This document shows positions 31,873 through 41,169 of a stretch of DNA of 64,000 bases, piece by piece (within the stretch, counting starts at the first letter, position 1; each line of letters begins with the position of its first letter). The stretch is taken from the NCBI GenBank assembly GCA_040755725.1, contig JBFMAI010000009.1:1-64000 (forward strand). Direction: 5' to 3'. A program made the translations under genes and the position numbers. Under the pieces are notes generated by a model. That model did no database searches, had not been told where the DNA came from, and saw nothing but the letters and a program-made list of their open reading frames with translations. This DNA comes from JBFMAI01 sp040755725 (GTDB lineage Bacteria > Planctomycetota > Phycisphaerae > UBA1845 > Fen-1342).

Positions 31873-32383
31873 TCTGATCACCTCCTCCTCACCAGGACCA
31901 TGAGTACTAACGGTCCGAAGCTGCCAACGGCGGCCCGCGGGCACGCTGCCCTGGTCCGCCAAGTCTCACACGACGCAAGCGACTGCGAAATATGCACCCA
32001 CTGATGCGCCGCTCAACGCCACCACGCGTGGCGACGCCACCGCACCTCCTTTCCTCACACGTGCTGCGGTAACAACTGTGCCTGTACTTGGACGGGCCGC
32101 AGCCTCCTCAGGGGCACAGTCTACACGGCTGCGTCCGGGAATTACAAGATTTTTCTCGTCCGAGTTTCCGTGAACGCTCACGGCCAGCGGGTACGAGCCA
32201 CCTCGGCGCGGGTTGTCGATACCCGTAACCGCTGCCGCCAGCCCGTTGGCGGGCCTCGGCCGGGTCGTTAACATCCGGGGTTCCCCCGGCGGGCCGCGCC
32301 GATCCATCGTCGTGACCCGCGGGACGCGGCCGGGTGGTTGTCGCCGGCCGCAGCATCGGTCCCCGTGCATGAAAGGAACTCCC
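31873..32383. other. Divergent spacer between the PEP-CTERM and tricorn genes
   Basis: 511 bp. It contains the AGGAGG ribosome binding site of the PEP-CTERM gene at the left, an AT-rich patch (ATTACAAGATTTTTC, about 32140-32154) and AAAGGAA before the tricorn ATG. I found no convincing -35/-10 pair, repeat family member or RNA gene. Confidence 0.4.
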
Positions 32384-35300
32384 ATGCTTACTCCCGTCCT
32401 GCGTGCGGTCCTGGTCGGCGCGGTCCTCATGTTCGTGGCCGCGGCCGTGGGGGAAAGCCACCTGATGCGGATGGCCGACGTGTCCGACGACCAGATCGTC
32501 TTCACCTACGAGGACGATCTGTGGCTGGTGCCGATTGGCGGCGGCCCGGCCCGACGAATCACGTCCGATCCGGGCTACGAGGTGTGGGCGAAGTTCTCAC
32601 CGGACGGCAAATGGCTCGCGTTCACCGGGCAGTACGACGGCGGCTTGGATGTCTACGTCATGCCGGCGATGGGTGGCGAGCCACGCCGGCTGACCTACCA
32701 CCCCGCGATGGACCGTGTGCTCGGCTGGTGGCCCGACGGCAAGTGGATCGTCTTCCGCTCCACCCGCGAGTACCCGATGCGCGGGGAAGAGCTCTACCGC
32801 GTGCCCGTCGGCGGGGGACCGACCGAGCGCTTGCCCGTGGACCGCGGCGGCCTGGCCGCCATCTCGCCGGACGGGAAGATGATCGCCTACAACCGCATCA
32901 GCCGGGAGGCGGCCACCTGGAAGCGGCACCGCGGCGGCACCGCCCAGGACATCTGGATGGGGAGCCTGGAGAAGCTGGATTACCGCAAGATCGCAGATAC
33001 GGACTGGACCGAAAACTTCCCGATGTGGCACGGCGACGCGATCTACTTCACGTCCGACCGTGAGGATGGGACGCTCAATCTCTACAAGTACGATATTCCC
33101 ACCGGTACGACGACGCGGCTGACGCACTACAAGGACTATGACGTCAAGTACCCCTCCATCGGCCCCCGGCACATCGTCTACCAATACGCCGAGACGCTGT
33201 ACTTGTACGACCTGGAGACCGGCAAGGCCGCGCCGGTGCCGGCGGAGATCCCGACCGACCGGCCGCGCCTGCGGCCCGAACTCGTCAGCGTGGCGCCGTC
33301 CACGGGCTCGTTCCGGCTCTCGCCCACGGGGGTGCGGATGCTGCTCGAGGCCCGCGGCGAAATCCTGAACCTCCCGGTGAAGGACGGGGAGCCGACCAAC
33401 CTCACCAAGACCACCGCGTCCCGCGAGAAGAACGCGGCCTGGTCGCCGGACGGGCGTTGGATCGCGTTCCTGTCCGACCGCACAGGCGAGGAGGAAATCT
33501 ACCTCGTCGACCAGAAGGGCGAGAGGGAGTGGCGGCCGCTCACGACCGGCGGGCTGGGATTTCGTATGCACCTGGTCTGGTCGCCCGACAGCAAGTACAT
33601 CGCCTTCTCCGACAAGTTCATGCGCCTCAACATCGTTGACGTCGGCACCGGCGAAATCACCGTCGCCGACCAGGCGGAGTACGACGATGCGTGGGAGCGC
33701 TGGGGCATTCAGGACTACGTCTGGTCGCCGGACAGCCGCTGGATCGCCTACACGAAGATGGAGAAGACCATGTATGAATCCATCTTCCTGTATTCGCTGG
33801 AGGCAAAGAAAACATACCGCCTTACCGGTGAAATGACCCAGGATTGGAGCCCCTCCTTCGATCCGGAGGGACGGTATCTGTACTTCCTGTCCAATCGCAC
33901 GTTCAACCCGCTGATGGGCGCCGTGGACCAGAACCACATCTTCCTTGACATGGCGCGCCCGTACATCGTCGTACTCAAGGCCGATGCGCCCTCTCCCTTC
34001 GCCCCCAAGGACTCCGCGGAGAAGGTCAAGGAAGAGGAAAAGAAGCCCGAGGAACCGCCGGCCGAGAAGCCGGCCGAGGCGCCGCAGACCCAAGTCGCGG
34101 CGGAGGCCACGCCCGAACCGGTGACGGCGGAGAAGGCCCCGGGACCGGCGACCGCCGAGACCAGGGCCGAAGTCACGAAGAAGGACGAAGACAAGAAGGA
34201 CACGGGCACCCGGATTGACCTGGACGGTATCGAGCGCCGCATTCTGGCCGCCGAGGGTGTCGAGGCGGGCAACCTCTTCCGGTTGGAAGCCACGAAGAAG
34301 GGTTTTCTATACCTGAACAAGCCCGCGCGCGAGTTCACCAAATACCAGGCGGTAACGGATGACACCGGCGGCGCTCTTGACTTGTACCACTACGACCTTG
34401 AGAAGACCGCGACCACGAAGGTGCTAGGCGGAATCGCCAACTACCACCTGTCCGCCGACTGCCAGAAGACCGTCTACCGCGCCGGCGCGACCTATGGCGT
34501 TGTGGATACCGGCCAGAAGGCGAACGTGGGCGACGGTAAGGTGGACTACCGCGACGTCCGCATCGTGCTGGACCGCCCCGCCGAATTCCTCCAGATCTTC
34601 AACGAGGCCTGGCGCATCCAGCGCGACTGGTTCTACGACCCGAGTCTCCACGGCGTCGACTGGGAGGCTGTCGGCGCCGCGTACCGCAAGTTCGTCCCCT
34701 ACTGCGGCAACCGCGCCGATCTCAACTACCTCATCGGCGAGATGATCGCCGAACTCAACATCGGCCACACCTACGTCTGGGGCGGGGACGTCAGCTACGG
34801 CGGCCGCAGCGTGCCCACTGGCCTGCTGGGCGTGGACCTGGCCATCGAGCCCGGGGTCAAGTACTACCGCATCAAGCGCATCATCCCCGGGACGCCCGGC
34901 AATCCCGACGAGCGCAGTCCCCTCGACGAGCCGGGGTGCCCGATCAAGGTCGGCGACTACATCATCAAGATCGACGGGGAGGACGTCACGACCGCTGACG
35001 AGATCTACCGGTTCCTCCAACACAAGTCGAACAAGGTCATCACGATCACTTACAACGACCGGCCGAGCGCGGAGGACGCCAAGACACACCGCGTCAAGAC
35101 GATTTCCAGCGAGGCCGGCATTCGCTACCGGGAGTGGGTCGAGTTCAACAAGGCGTATGTGGACAAGATGAGCAACGGCGAGATCGGATATGTGCATCTC
35201 CCCGACATGGGAGAGTCCGGCCTGATCGAGTTCGCCAGGTACTTCTACCCACAATACTACAAGAAGGGCATGATTATTGACGCGCGCTACAACGGCGGCG

Positions 35301-35794
35301 GCTTCACCGGGGACATGATCATCGACCGCCTCGAGCGCCGCGTGTGGGGTATGACCAAGCCGCGCGAGGGCGGCACCTGGCGCGACCCGGAGCGCTGCTT
35401 CGCCGGCCCCTGGGTCGTCCTCATCAACGAGGACACCGGCTCCAACGGCGAGATGTTCGCCGAGGCGATCAAGATCAAGAAGATGGCCCCCGTCCTCGGC
35501 ATGCGCACCTGGGGCGGGTCGATCGGCATCGAGCCCCACCAGCCCCTCGTCGACGGCGGCACCGTCACCCCGCCGCAGTTCGGCCTCTACGGCCTCGACA
35601 GCCGTTGGCTGATCGAGGGCCGCGGCGTCGAGCCGGACATCGAGGTGCAGAACATGCCCGGCGATGTCCTGCGCGGCAAGGATGCCCAGCTTGACGCCGG
35701 CATCGAGAACGTGATGCGCCGTCTGCCGACCGAGGGCTTCGTCGAACCCCCGTTGCCGGCGTACCCGAACAAGGCGAAGCCGGCCGGATCGTGA
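32384..35794 (+). CDS. Tricorn protease homologue (S41 family)
   Basis: A 1136-aa exported peptidase. The N-terminal signal is LRAVLVGAVLMFVAAAVG. Two beta-propellers follow: WD40/PD40-like blades such as FSPDGKWLAFTGQYDGGLDVY, WSPDGRWIAFLSDRTGEEEI and WSPDSRWIAYTKMEK. A Glu/Lys/Pro/Ala-rich linker lies at about residues 540-615. The C-terminal half has a PDZ domain (GDYIIKIDGEDVTTADEI) and an S41 peptidase core with the nucleophile Ser1020 in EDTGSNGEMFAEA. Archaeal tricorn degrades peptides released by the proteasome; bacterial versions with signal peptides probably act in the periplasm. AAAGGAA precedes the ATG. Monocistronic. Confidence 0.9.
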   Translation: MLTPVLRAVLVGAVLMFVAAAVGESHLMRMADVSDDQIVFTYEDDLWLVPIGGGPARRITSDPGYEVWAKFSPDGKWLAFTGQYDGGLDVYVMPAMGGEPRRLTYHPAMDRVLGWWPDGKWIVFRSTREYPMRGEELYRVPVGGGPTERLPVDRGGLAAISPDGKMIAYNRISREAATWKRHRGGTAQDIWMGSLEKLDYRKIADTDWTENFPMWHGDAIYFTSDREDGTLNLYKYDIPTGTTTRLTHYKDYDVKYPSIGPRHIVYQYAETLYLYDLETGKAAPVPAEIPTDRPRLRPELVSVAPSTGSFRLSPTGVRMLLEARGEILNLPVKDGEPTNLTKTTASREKNAAWSPDGRWIAFLSDRTGEEEIYLVDQKGEREWRPLTTGGLGFRMHLVWSPDSKYIAFSDKFMRLNIVDVGTGEITVADQAEYDDAWERWGIQDYVWSPDSRWIAYTKMEKTMYESIFLYSLEAKKTYRLTGEMTQDWSPSFDPEGRYLYFLSNRTFNPLMGAVDQNHIFLDMARPYIVVLKADAPSPFAPKDSAEKVKEEEKKPEEPPAEKPAEAPQTQVAAEATPEPVTAEKAPGPATAETRAEVTKKDEDKKDTGTRIDLDGIERRILAAEGVEAGNLFRLEATKKGFLYLNKPAREFTKYQAVTDDTGGALDLYHYDLEKTATTKVLGGIANYHLSADCQKTVYRAGATYGVVDTGQKANVGDGKVDYRDVRIVLDRPAEFLQIFNEAWRIQRDWFYDPSLHGVDWEAVGAAYRKFVPYCGNRADLNYLIGEMIAELNIGHTYVWGGDVSYGGRSVPTGLLGVDLAIEPGVKYYRIKRIIPGTPGNPDERSPLDEPGCPIKVGDYIIKIDGEDVTTADEIYRFLQHKSNKVITITYNDRPSAEDAKTHRVKTISSEAGIRYREWVEFNKAYVDKMSNGEIGYVHLPDMGESGLIEFARYFYPQYYKKGMIIDARYNGGGFTGDMIIDRLERRVWGMTKPREGGTWRDPERCFAGPWVVLINEDTGSNGEMFAEAIKIKKMAPVLGMRTWGGSIGIEPHQPLVDGGTVTPPQFGLYGLDSRWLIEGRGVEPDIEVQNMPGDVLRGKDAQLDAGIENVMRRLPTEGFVEPPLPAYPNKAKPAGS

Positions 35795-35878
35795 GCCGAC
35801 AGAACGCGGTCTTGAGTCGCCGCCCCGCGGCCGCATAACAGCGAGTCGCCGGCCCGGGGGCAACCGGGGCCGGACCGG

Positions 35879-36448
35879 TCAGGCGCGCGACCAGCCGTCC
35901 AAGACCCGCGCCGCGCGCCGCAACAGCGCCGCTTCGCGCGCCGTCGGCATGTCCGGTCGGTCGAACTCCTCGCAGTGCCGGGTCACAGCTTGCTGAAAGG
36001 CGTCCCGCAGCGCCGCGACCGCCACAGTCCGGCACTCCGCCTTCGCGTCCGACGCGGCCACGGCGGCGGTCTCGGGGCGGTTTGCGGCGCTGGTGTAGAC
36101 GATCGTCCGCGTCCCCGCCTTGCGCAGTTCCCGTGCTTCGGCCGCCGCGTTGTGCAGCAGCGCGCAGCGGGCCGCCCACAGCTCGTTCGCGTTGCACTCC
36201 AGGCCGGACTCGGGCAGCAGGTAACGCAGGCACCAGCTCTTGAAATCGCTGCCGCGCAGCTCCGTCTGGTCCCCCGGCGCCTCCAGCCAAGCCAGCAGGT
36301 CGATCCCCGCGTACAGCAGCAGCAAGGCCGGCAACTCCCGCCCCGCCGCCAAATTGTCGTCGATGGCCGCGACGATCTCCGCCAAGGCTTTCAACAGCCG
36401 GTTCCACATCCCGGAGTCACCCGCAGTCGGCTCCGTCGTCTCAGTCAT
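35879..36448 (-). CDS. HEPN-like helical protein of unknown function
   Basis: A 189-aa, mostly helical, soluble protein with no clear family. Residues 94-99 read RCALLH followed by Asn, an R-x4-H motif like the catalytic R-x4-6-H of HEPN ribonucleases. LLLLYAGIDLLAWLEAP and the preceding helix resemble the first HEPN helix pair. HEPN proteins are often toxins or RNA-processing enzymes, but no antitoxin or nucleotidyltransferase partner is beside it. There is no ribosome binding site before the ATG. The HEPN call is tentative. Confidence 0.55.
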   Translation of the reverse strand: MTETTEPTAGDSGMWNRLLKALAEIVAAIDDNLAAGRELPALLLLYAGIDLLAWLEAPGDQTELRGSDFKSWCLRYLLPESGLECNANELWAARCALLHNAAAEARELRKAGTRTIVYTSAANRPETAAVAASDAKAECRTVAVAALRDAFQQAVTRHCEEFDRPDMPTAREAALLRRAARVLDGWSRA

Positions 36449-36553
36449 GGGGTATCTCGTCCGTGGCGGGCACCGACAGGCCCAACGTGGCCACCCGCGC
36501 CCGGCATCGTGCCGGGGGCGCGGGACGTTGTCCAGCCCGGCGGCGTGCCCCGC

Positions 36554-36581
36554 TTGCCGCGCAGGCCGAGAACGCTACGCT
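36554..36581 (+). promoter_or_regulatory. Promoter of the small membrane-peptide gene
   Basis: TTGCCG (36554-36559), 16-nt spacer, TACGCT (36576-36581). The leader is about 40 nt to the ATG at 36628. It may also serve pgsA-pgpA. Confidence 0.5.
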
Positions 36582-36627
36582 AGGGCCCGGTTGCTCTTAA
36601 TCGTCGGCGCCCCGCAGGAGTCAAACG

Positions 36628-36732
36628 ATGCCATTCTTGCTCGTGGTCGTGTTTCTGTCGGAGTTTCTCAACTTTCTCGGTTCTTTGCTGGTCATCTTCC
36701 TGAACGAGGCCGGGCTGTTGCCGGCCGCGTAG
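36628..36732 (+). CDS. Small hydrophobic peptide, predicted membrane protein
   Basis: 34 codons: MPFLLVVVFLSEFLNFLGSL then LVIFLNEAGLLPAA. AGGAG (36616-36620) lies 7 nt before the ATG and a promoter-like pair is 47-74 nt upstream. One uninterrupted hydrophobic stretch broken by a Glu fits a single-span or re-entrant membrane peptide. It precedes pgsA-pgpA (phospholipid synthesis) by 136 bp, so co-transcription is possible. No known family is recognised; the ribosome binding site, promoter and composition support a real gene. Confidence 0.5.
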   Translation: MPFLLVVVFLSEFLNFLGSLLVIFLNEAGLLPAA

Positions 36733-36868
36733 GACGCCCCGCGCGACGGGCCGCGGGTCGTATTCGCGCGGCCGACTCCGCACCGGTTGGCGCCGGGGTC
36801 GGCCGTCGCGGGCCGTGCGCCCGGCGGCACCGGGCGCTGCGCCGCAGCGCGTTCGTGACGACGGTGGC

Positions 36869-37531
36869 ATGAGAATCAACGTCCCCAACCAGATCACGCT
36901 CACCCGGCTGGTGCTGGCGGTCATCTTCTTCGTGCTGCTATCGTGGTTCAACGCCGACAAGCTGGACAGTCAGCGGTGGCTGCTCCAGGTGTGCTTCTGG
37001 ATCTTCCTGGTGGCGGCGATCACCGACATCATCGACGGGATGCTGGCCCGGCTGATGCAGTCGGTGACCTCCTTCGGCCGCATCCTCGACCCGGTGGTGG
37101 ACAAGCTGATGGTCTGCGGGGCGTTCGTCCTGTTCGCCAGCCACCACTTCTGGGACACCGGCCGCAACCTCAACATCACCGACGTCCGCCCCTGGATGGT
37201 CGTCATCATTCTGTCGCGCGAGCTGCTCGTGTCGGCGGTCCGTTCGCACGCCGAGGGGGCCGGCCAGGAGTTCGGCGCCGCGTGGATCGGCAAGCTGAAG
37301 ATGTTCATCCAGTCGGCGACGGTGTGCTTCATCCTCGGCCAGCTCGCGTGGAAGCTCGACGCGTTGGAGCCCGTCCGCATGGCCGCCGTCTGGGCCACCG
37401 TCGCGATCACGATCCTGTCGGCGTTGGTGTATGTGCACCGCGCGCGGGCGTTCCTGCTCACCACCCACGCCTTGGGGGGTGCCGCCCAGCCGCCGACCAC
37501 CGCGGACCGCCCCGACGGAGAATCGGCGTGA
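36869..37531 (+). CDS. pgsA: CDP-diacylglycerol--glycerol-3-phosphate 3-phosphatidyltransferase
   Basis: Makes phosphatidylglycerophosphate in the inner membrane (220 aa, CDP-alcohol phosphatidyltransferase family). NVPNQITLTRLVLAVIFFVLLSW is the usual N-terminal helix. The signature D-G-x2-A-R-x8-G-x3-D-x3-D is read in TDIIDGMLARLMQSVTSFGR then ILDPVVDK. About five membrane helices. The next gene, pgpA, overlaps by 4 bp (GTGA) and removes the phosphate, so the two steps are encoded together. Confidence 0.93.
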   Translation: MRINVPNQITLTRLVLAVIFFVLLSWFNADKLDSQRWLLQVCFWIFLVAAITDIIDGMLARLMQSVTSFGRILDPVVDKLMVCGAFVLFASHHFWDTGRNLNITDVRPWMVVIILSRELLVSAVRSHAEGAGQEFGAAWIGKLKMFIQSATVCFILGQLAWKLDALEPVRMAAVWATVAITILSALVYVHRARAFLLTTHALGGAAQPPTTADRPDGESA

Positions 37532-38076
37532 GCGCCGGGGAGCGGCTGCGGCTAGCCTGCATCACCGGCCTGGGCAGCGGTCTGTTGCCGCTGGTGCCGG
37601 GCACATGGGGGTCTGCGGTCGCGGTCCTGCTTGTTGTGCCGGTGTGGTACGCGACGGCCGTGCTGGGGGGGCCGCGCTGGACCGTCGACTTGCTCCTCCT
37701 GGCCGGCGTCCTACTGGCGAGCCACCTGGCGGTGCGCTGGGGACCGTGGGCCATCGCCCGCTGGGGCCGGGCGGACCCCAAGGCGTTCACACTCGACGAG
37801 GTGGCGGGGCAGTGGGTCGCCCTGCTGCTGGCCCCCGTCAGTCTGGACGCGGGCCTCTGGACCTTGACCTGCATCGTCGGCGGTCAGTTCGTTCTGTTCC
37901 GCGTGTTCGACGTTCTTAAGCCGCCGCCGGCCCGGGGGGCGGAGATGTTGCCGGCGGGCTGGGGCATTCTCGTGGACGACCTGGTGGCGGGGGTCTACGC
38001 CAACATCGCCGGCCAGCTCCTGTGGGCGCTGACGCCGTTGGCGCCCGCCGTGCACGTGGGGTTCTTGGCCGCGTAA
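37528..38076 (+). CDS. pgpA: Phosphatidylglycerophosphatase A
   Basis: Dephosphorylates phosphatidylglycerophosphate to phosphatidylglycerol (182 aa, PgpA family, membrane). Signature residues are present: ITGLGSGLLPLVPGTWGSAVA, DPKAFTLDEVAGQWVALLL (DExxG), FRVFDVLKPPPARGAEMLPAGWGILVDDLVAGVYANI (FRxFDxxKP and DDxxAG). The start is GTG at 37528, overlapping the pgsA stop as GTGA. Operon partner of pgsA; the pair completes phosphatidylglycerol synthesis. Confidence 0.93.
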   Translation: MSAGERLRLACITGLGSGLLPLVPGTWGSAVAVLLVVPVWYATAVLGGPRWTVDLLLLAGVLLASHLAVRWGPWAIARWGRADPKAFTLDEVAGQWVALLLAPVSLDAGLWTLTCIVGGQFVLFRVFDVLKPPPARGAEMLPAGWGILVDDLVAGVYANIAGQLLWALTPLAPAVHVGFLAA

Positions 38077-38186
38077 CTCATTTCTCAGAAACGGGTTGTT
38101 AGGACACAGCGTCCGGCCGACCGGACCCGCCGCCCTTGTGGTGGGGCTCGCGGCCCGGCCTGATCAACGCCGCCCCGCGTGCCGCG

Positions 38187-38215
38187 TTGCATCGTCGCCG
38201 AACGCCCGGCATCAT
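38187..38215 (+). promoter_or_regulatory. Possible promoter of the DUF1611 gene
   Basis: TTGCAT (38187-38192), 17-nt spacer, CATCAT (38210-38215). The -10 box overlaps the ATG at 38214, so if used, translation would begin at the in-frame GTG at 38223, without a leader. Confidence 0.3.
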
Positions 38216-39266
38216 GGTGCCCGTGCATGTGCTTCCCTCTTACCGGCGAATGGTGTTGCTGACCGAGGGCCAGCTCGGGGTCTATTCCTCCAAAACGGCC
38301 GCGGTCGTGCTGCGCTATCGTGCCGCCGATGTGGTCGGTCTGATCGACGCGCCCGCCGCCGGCCGGCGCGTGCAGGAAGTCATCCCGTGGGCACCGCCGG
38401 TGCCCATCCTACCGGACATGACCGCGGCGGCCGTGTTACGACCGGACGCGTTATTGATCGGCGTGGCCCCGGTCGGCGGAGCGCTGCCGGAGCCGATGCG
38501 CCGGCACGTACGGGCCGCGCTGCATGCCGGCGTCGACGTGGTCAGCGGATTGCACCACTTCCTGGCGGACGATGCGGAGTTGGCCGATTTGGCCGCGGCC
38601 AGTGGAGCACGAATCCACGACCTTCGCCGCCCGCCCGCCGAGCGGGTCGTCGCCTCGGCCCGGGCCTTGTCGACGCGCTGCCGCCGCGTCCTGACCGTCG
38701 GCACCGACTGCAACGTGGGCAAGATGGTGACCGCGTTGGAGCTGTCGCTGGCGGCCCGACGGCGCGGGCTCGACGCCCGGTTTCTCCCCACCGGACAGAC
38801 GGGGATCATGGTGGCGGGCCGCGGCGTCACGATCGACGCCTGTGTCGCGGATTTCGTCGCCGGCGCCGTCGAGCAGATGGTCCTCGACGCGGCCGACGCC
38901 GACGTGTGCTTCATCGAGGGGCAAGGTAGCGTCGCCCACCCGGGATTCTCAGGCGTCACGCTGTCACTCTTGCACGGCGCCGGCCCGCACGCGCTGGTGC
39001 TCGTTCACCAGCTCGGCCGCACCCAATACAACGCGCCGCCGCGCTCGCCGTTGCCCCCCATCAAGACACTGCTCGCGACGTACGAGCAGGCCGCCGCGTT
39101 TCTGCACCCCGCCCGGGTCGTCGCGGTCGCGCTCAATACGCTGGATCACGACGACGACGCGGCCCGGGTCGCGGCGCGGCGTCTTGAGGACGAGCTCGGG
39201 GTCCCCGTGGCCGATCCGATCCGCGACGGCTGCGACCGGCTGCTGGAAGCGGCCCTCGCGGGGTGA
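38214..39266 (+). CDS. DUF1611 family P-loop protein
   Basis: A 350-aa protein of the DUF1611 family. The C-terminal P-loop NTPase domain starts at LTVGTDCNVGKMVTALEL (G163 to K170), followed by FLPTGQTGIMVAGRG, CFIEGQGSVAHPGFSG and HQLGRTQYN, all conserved in the family. The N-terminal part (VVGLIDAPAAGRRVQEVIPW, LLIGVAPVGGALPEPMRRHV) is a Rossmann-like domain. Some relatives act in D-amino-acid or dipeptide metabolism next to an enolase-superfamily epimerase, but no such gene is adjacent. The start at 38214 or 38223 is uncertain, since no ribosome binding site is visible. Confidence 0.82.
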   Translation: MVPVHVLPSYRRMVLLTEGQLGVYSSKTAAVVLRYRAADVVGLIDAPAAGRRVQEVIPWAPPVPILPDMTAAAVLRPDALLIGVAPVGGALPEPMRRHVRAALHAGVDVVSGLHHFLADDAELADLAAASGARIHDLRRPPAERVVASARALSTRCRRVLTVGTDCNVGKMVTALELSLAARRRGLDARFLPTGQTGIMVAGRGVTIDACVADFVAGAVEQMVLDAADADVCFIEGQGSVAHPGFSGVTLSLLHGAGPHALVLVHQLGRTQYNAPPRSPLPPIKTLLATYEQAAAFLHPARVVAVALNTLDHDDDAARVAARRLEDELGVPVADPIRDGCDRLLEAALAG

Positions 39267-39273
39267 AAGCGCT

Positions 39274-40506
39274 CTACCCTACCGCCGGGTGCGCGGCCGC
39301 GGGGGCGGCGCAAGACGGCGCCGCCGCGGCCGCCATCGCCTGTTCCAGATCGGCGATCAGGTCGTCGGCGTTCTCGATGCCCACCGACAACCGCACGAGA
39401 CCGTCCTCAATGTGGGCCTGGCGGCGGGCTTCGGCGCCCATCGAGGCGTGGGTCATGCTCGCGGGGTGCTGGATCAGCGTCTCGACGCCGCCCAGACTGA
39501 CGGCCAACATGCAGAGCTTGACCGAGTTCATCATGCGCCGGCCCGCTTCGAGGCCGCCCTTCAGACAGAAGGAGATGATGCCGCCGGGGCCGCTCATCTG
39601 CCGGCGGCCGAGCTCGTACTGCGGGTGGCTCTTGAGTCCGGGGTAGCGGACCCATTCGACTTGCGGGTGGGCGTCAAGGAACTCGGCGATCTTCTGGGCG
39701 TTTTCGCAGTGTCGTTGCATGCGCAGCGGGAGCGTCTTGATCCCCCGGTGGACCAGGAAGCACTCGAACGGGGGCAGGACACCGCCCAGGTGGTTCAACA
39801 TCCGCCGCAGCGGGGCGTAGTGGGCGTCCTCCCGGACGACGATGGCCCCGCCCACGACATCGGCATGGCCGTTGAGATACTTGGTGAGGCTGTGGACGAT
39901 GATGTCGGTGCCGAAGCGGAACGGCCGCTGGAGCAGGGGGCTCATGAACGTGTTGTCCACGACGACGAGTGCGCCGCGCTCGTGGGCCAGCTTGCCGATC
40001 GCCGTCAGGTCCGAGATCACCAGCGTCGGGTTGCAGGGCGTCTCGACGTAGATCATCTTCGTGCTCGGCCGCAGCGCCTGGCGGACGGCGTTCAGGTCGG
40101 ACGTGTCCACCATCGTGGCCTGGATGCCGAAATCCGCGAGGATCGACTTCAGCAACGTGCAAGTGGGGCCGTAGACGGCCTCGCTGCAGACGGCGTGGTC
40201 GCCTGGGTGCAAAAACGTGCTGAAAACCGTGTGGATCGCGGCCATGCCGCTGGCGCAGGCCAGCGCCGCGCGGCCGCCCTCCAACGCGGCGATCGAGTTC
40301 TCCAGCGCGCGGACGGTCGGGTTGCCCATCCGCGAGTAGATGAAGCCGTGCCCCTGCCCGGCAAACAACGCCGCCCCGTGCTCGGCGCTGGCGAAGCCGA
40401 ACGTCGAAGTCTGGTAGATCGGCGGAACGGCGGGCTGAAACTCGCTCTTTTCAATCCCCGCGTGGACGGCCAACGTCTCCGGGGACCAGGTCGAATCGGT
40501 GTGCAT
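39274..40506 (-). CDS. Cys/Met-metabolism PLP enzyme (cystathionine gamma-synthase / gamma-lyase type)
   Basis: A 410-aa trans-sulfuration enzyme (PLP fold type I). The PLP lysine is in SLTKYLNGHADVVGGAIV; substrate and phosphate contacts are in YSRMGNPTVRALENSIAALEGG, SGMAAIHTVFSTFL and AVSLGGVETLIQHPASMTHASM. The signatures do not separate MetB, cystathionine beta/gamma-lyase and methionine gamma-lyase, so the reaction is left open. The ATG at 40506 is preceded by AAGGGT. It is convergent with the DUF1611 gene (7-bp gap) and divergent from nikR. Confidence 0.88.
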   Translation of the reverse strand: MHTDSTWSPETLAVHAGIEKSEFQPAVPPIYQTSTFGFASAEHGAALFAGQGHGFIYSRMGNPTVRALENSIAALEGGRAALACASGMAAIHTVFSTFLHPGDHAVCSEAVYGPTCTLLKSILADFGIQATMVDTSDLNAVRQALRPSTKMIYVETPCNPTLVISDLTAIGKLAHERGALVVVDNTFMSPLLQRPFRFGTDIIVHSLTKYLNGHADVVGGAIVVREDAHYAPLRRMLNHLGGVLPPFECFLVHRGIKTLPLRMQRHCENAQKIAEFLDAHPQVEWVRYPGLKSHPQYELGRRQMSGPGGIISFCLKGGLEAGRRMMNSVKLCMLAVSLGGVETLIQHPASMTHASMGAEARRQAHIEDGLVRLSVGIENADDLIADLEQAMAAAAAPSCAAPAAAHPAVG

Positions 40507-40676
40507 CAGCGGACCCTTGTGTTGCTGCGCCGCGGCGGGCGGGTCGGACCGCGGCCCTGCACGCCCCAGCCCACGCGCCGAGGCTAGGCGAAACCGTTGG
40601 AGCGCGCCGGGCCGGTGTGGCGGGCCGGCGGCCCCTGTATATTAACGCTGGCCGGGGAGCGCGTCGAAGGTGCCGC

Positions 40677-41096
40677 ATGTCCGACCTGGTTCGCTTGAGC
40701 ATCTCGCTCGAAAAGCCGCTGGCCAACCGTCTGGAGCGGCTGGTCCGCGGAAGCCGTTACACCAACCGGTCCGAGTTCATCCGCGACCTTATCCGCCAGC
40801 GACTCGTGGAGCAGCAGTGGGCCGACGAGCGGCAGGAGGTAGTCGGGACGGTCACCTTGGTCTACGACCACCATGCCCGACAGCTCACGGACCGGCTCAT
40901 CGACATCCAGCACGACCACCACGACCACATTCTGGCGACCACTCACGTACACCTGTCGCACGACCACTGCGCCGAGATGATCATGGTCCGCGGCAGCACC
41001 GCCCGTGTCCGGCAACTGGTGGACGACCTGCGCAAGCAGCGCGGCGTGCTCCACGCCGGCCTGACCATGAGTGCGACAGGCGCGGCCCTCCGTTGA
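40677..41096 (+). CDS. nikR: NikR-family nickel-responsive regulator
   Basis: A 139-aa regulator with an N-terminal ribbon-helix-helix DNA-binding domain (LVRLSISLEKPLANRLERLV, then YTNRSEFIRDLIRQRLVEQQ) and a C-terminal ACT-like metal domain. The nickel ligands are readable in HDHHDHILATTHVHLSHDHCAEMIMVRG: the His triad in the second block plus the Cys of the CAE motif. NikR binds nickel and then represses transport genes at inverted repeats. GAAGG lies upstream of the ATG, and TATATT (40638-40643) could be its -10 box. A matching operator is at the metal-ABC promoter 3 kb away (43834-43860). Confidence 0.92.
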   Translation: MSDLVRLSISLEKPLANRLERLVRGSRYTNRSEFIRDLIRQRLVEQQWADERQEVVGTVTLVYDHHARQLTDRLIDIQHDHHDHILATTHVHLSHDHCAEMIMVRGSTARVRQLVDDLRKQRGVLHAGLTMSATGAALR

Positions 41097-41169
41097 CCGA
41101 ACAAGGGCATCACCACAGCGCCCCCAGACAACGCAACGTGCCACCAGTTGATAGAGTGCCCATCATCTG

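Larger units (their letters stand above)
36449..36868. other. Spacer holding a small-peptide gene and its promoter
   Basis: Contains the promoter at 36554-36581 and the 34-codon frame at 36628-36732. The part from 36733 to the pgsA ATG has no clear signal except GC-rich hairpins. Confidence 0.5.
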
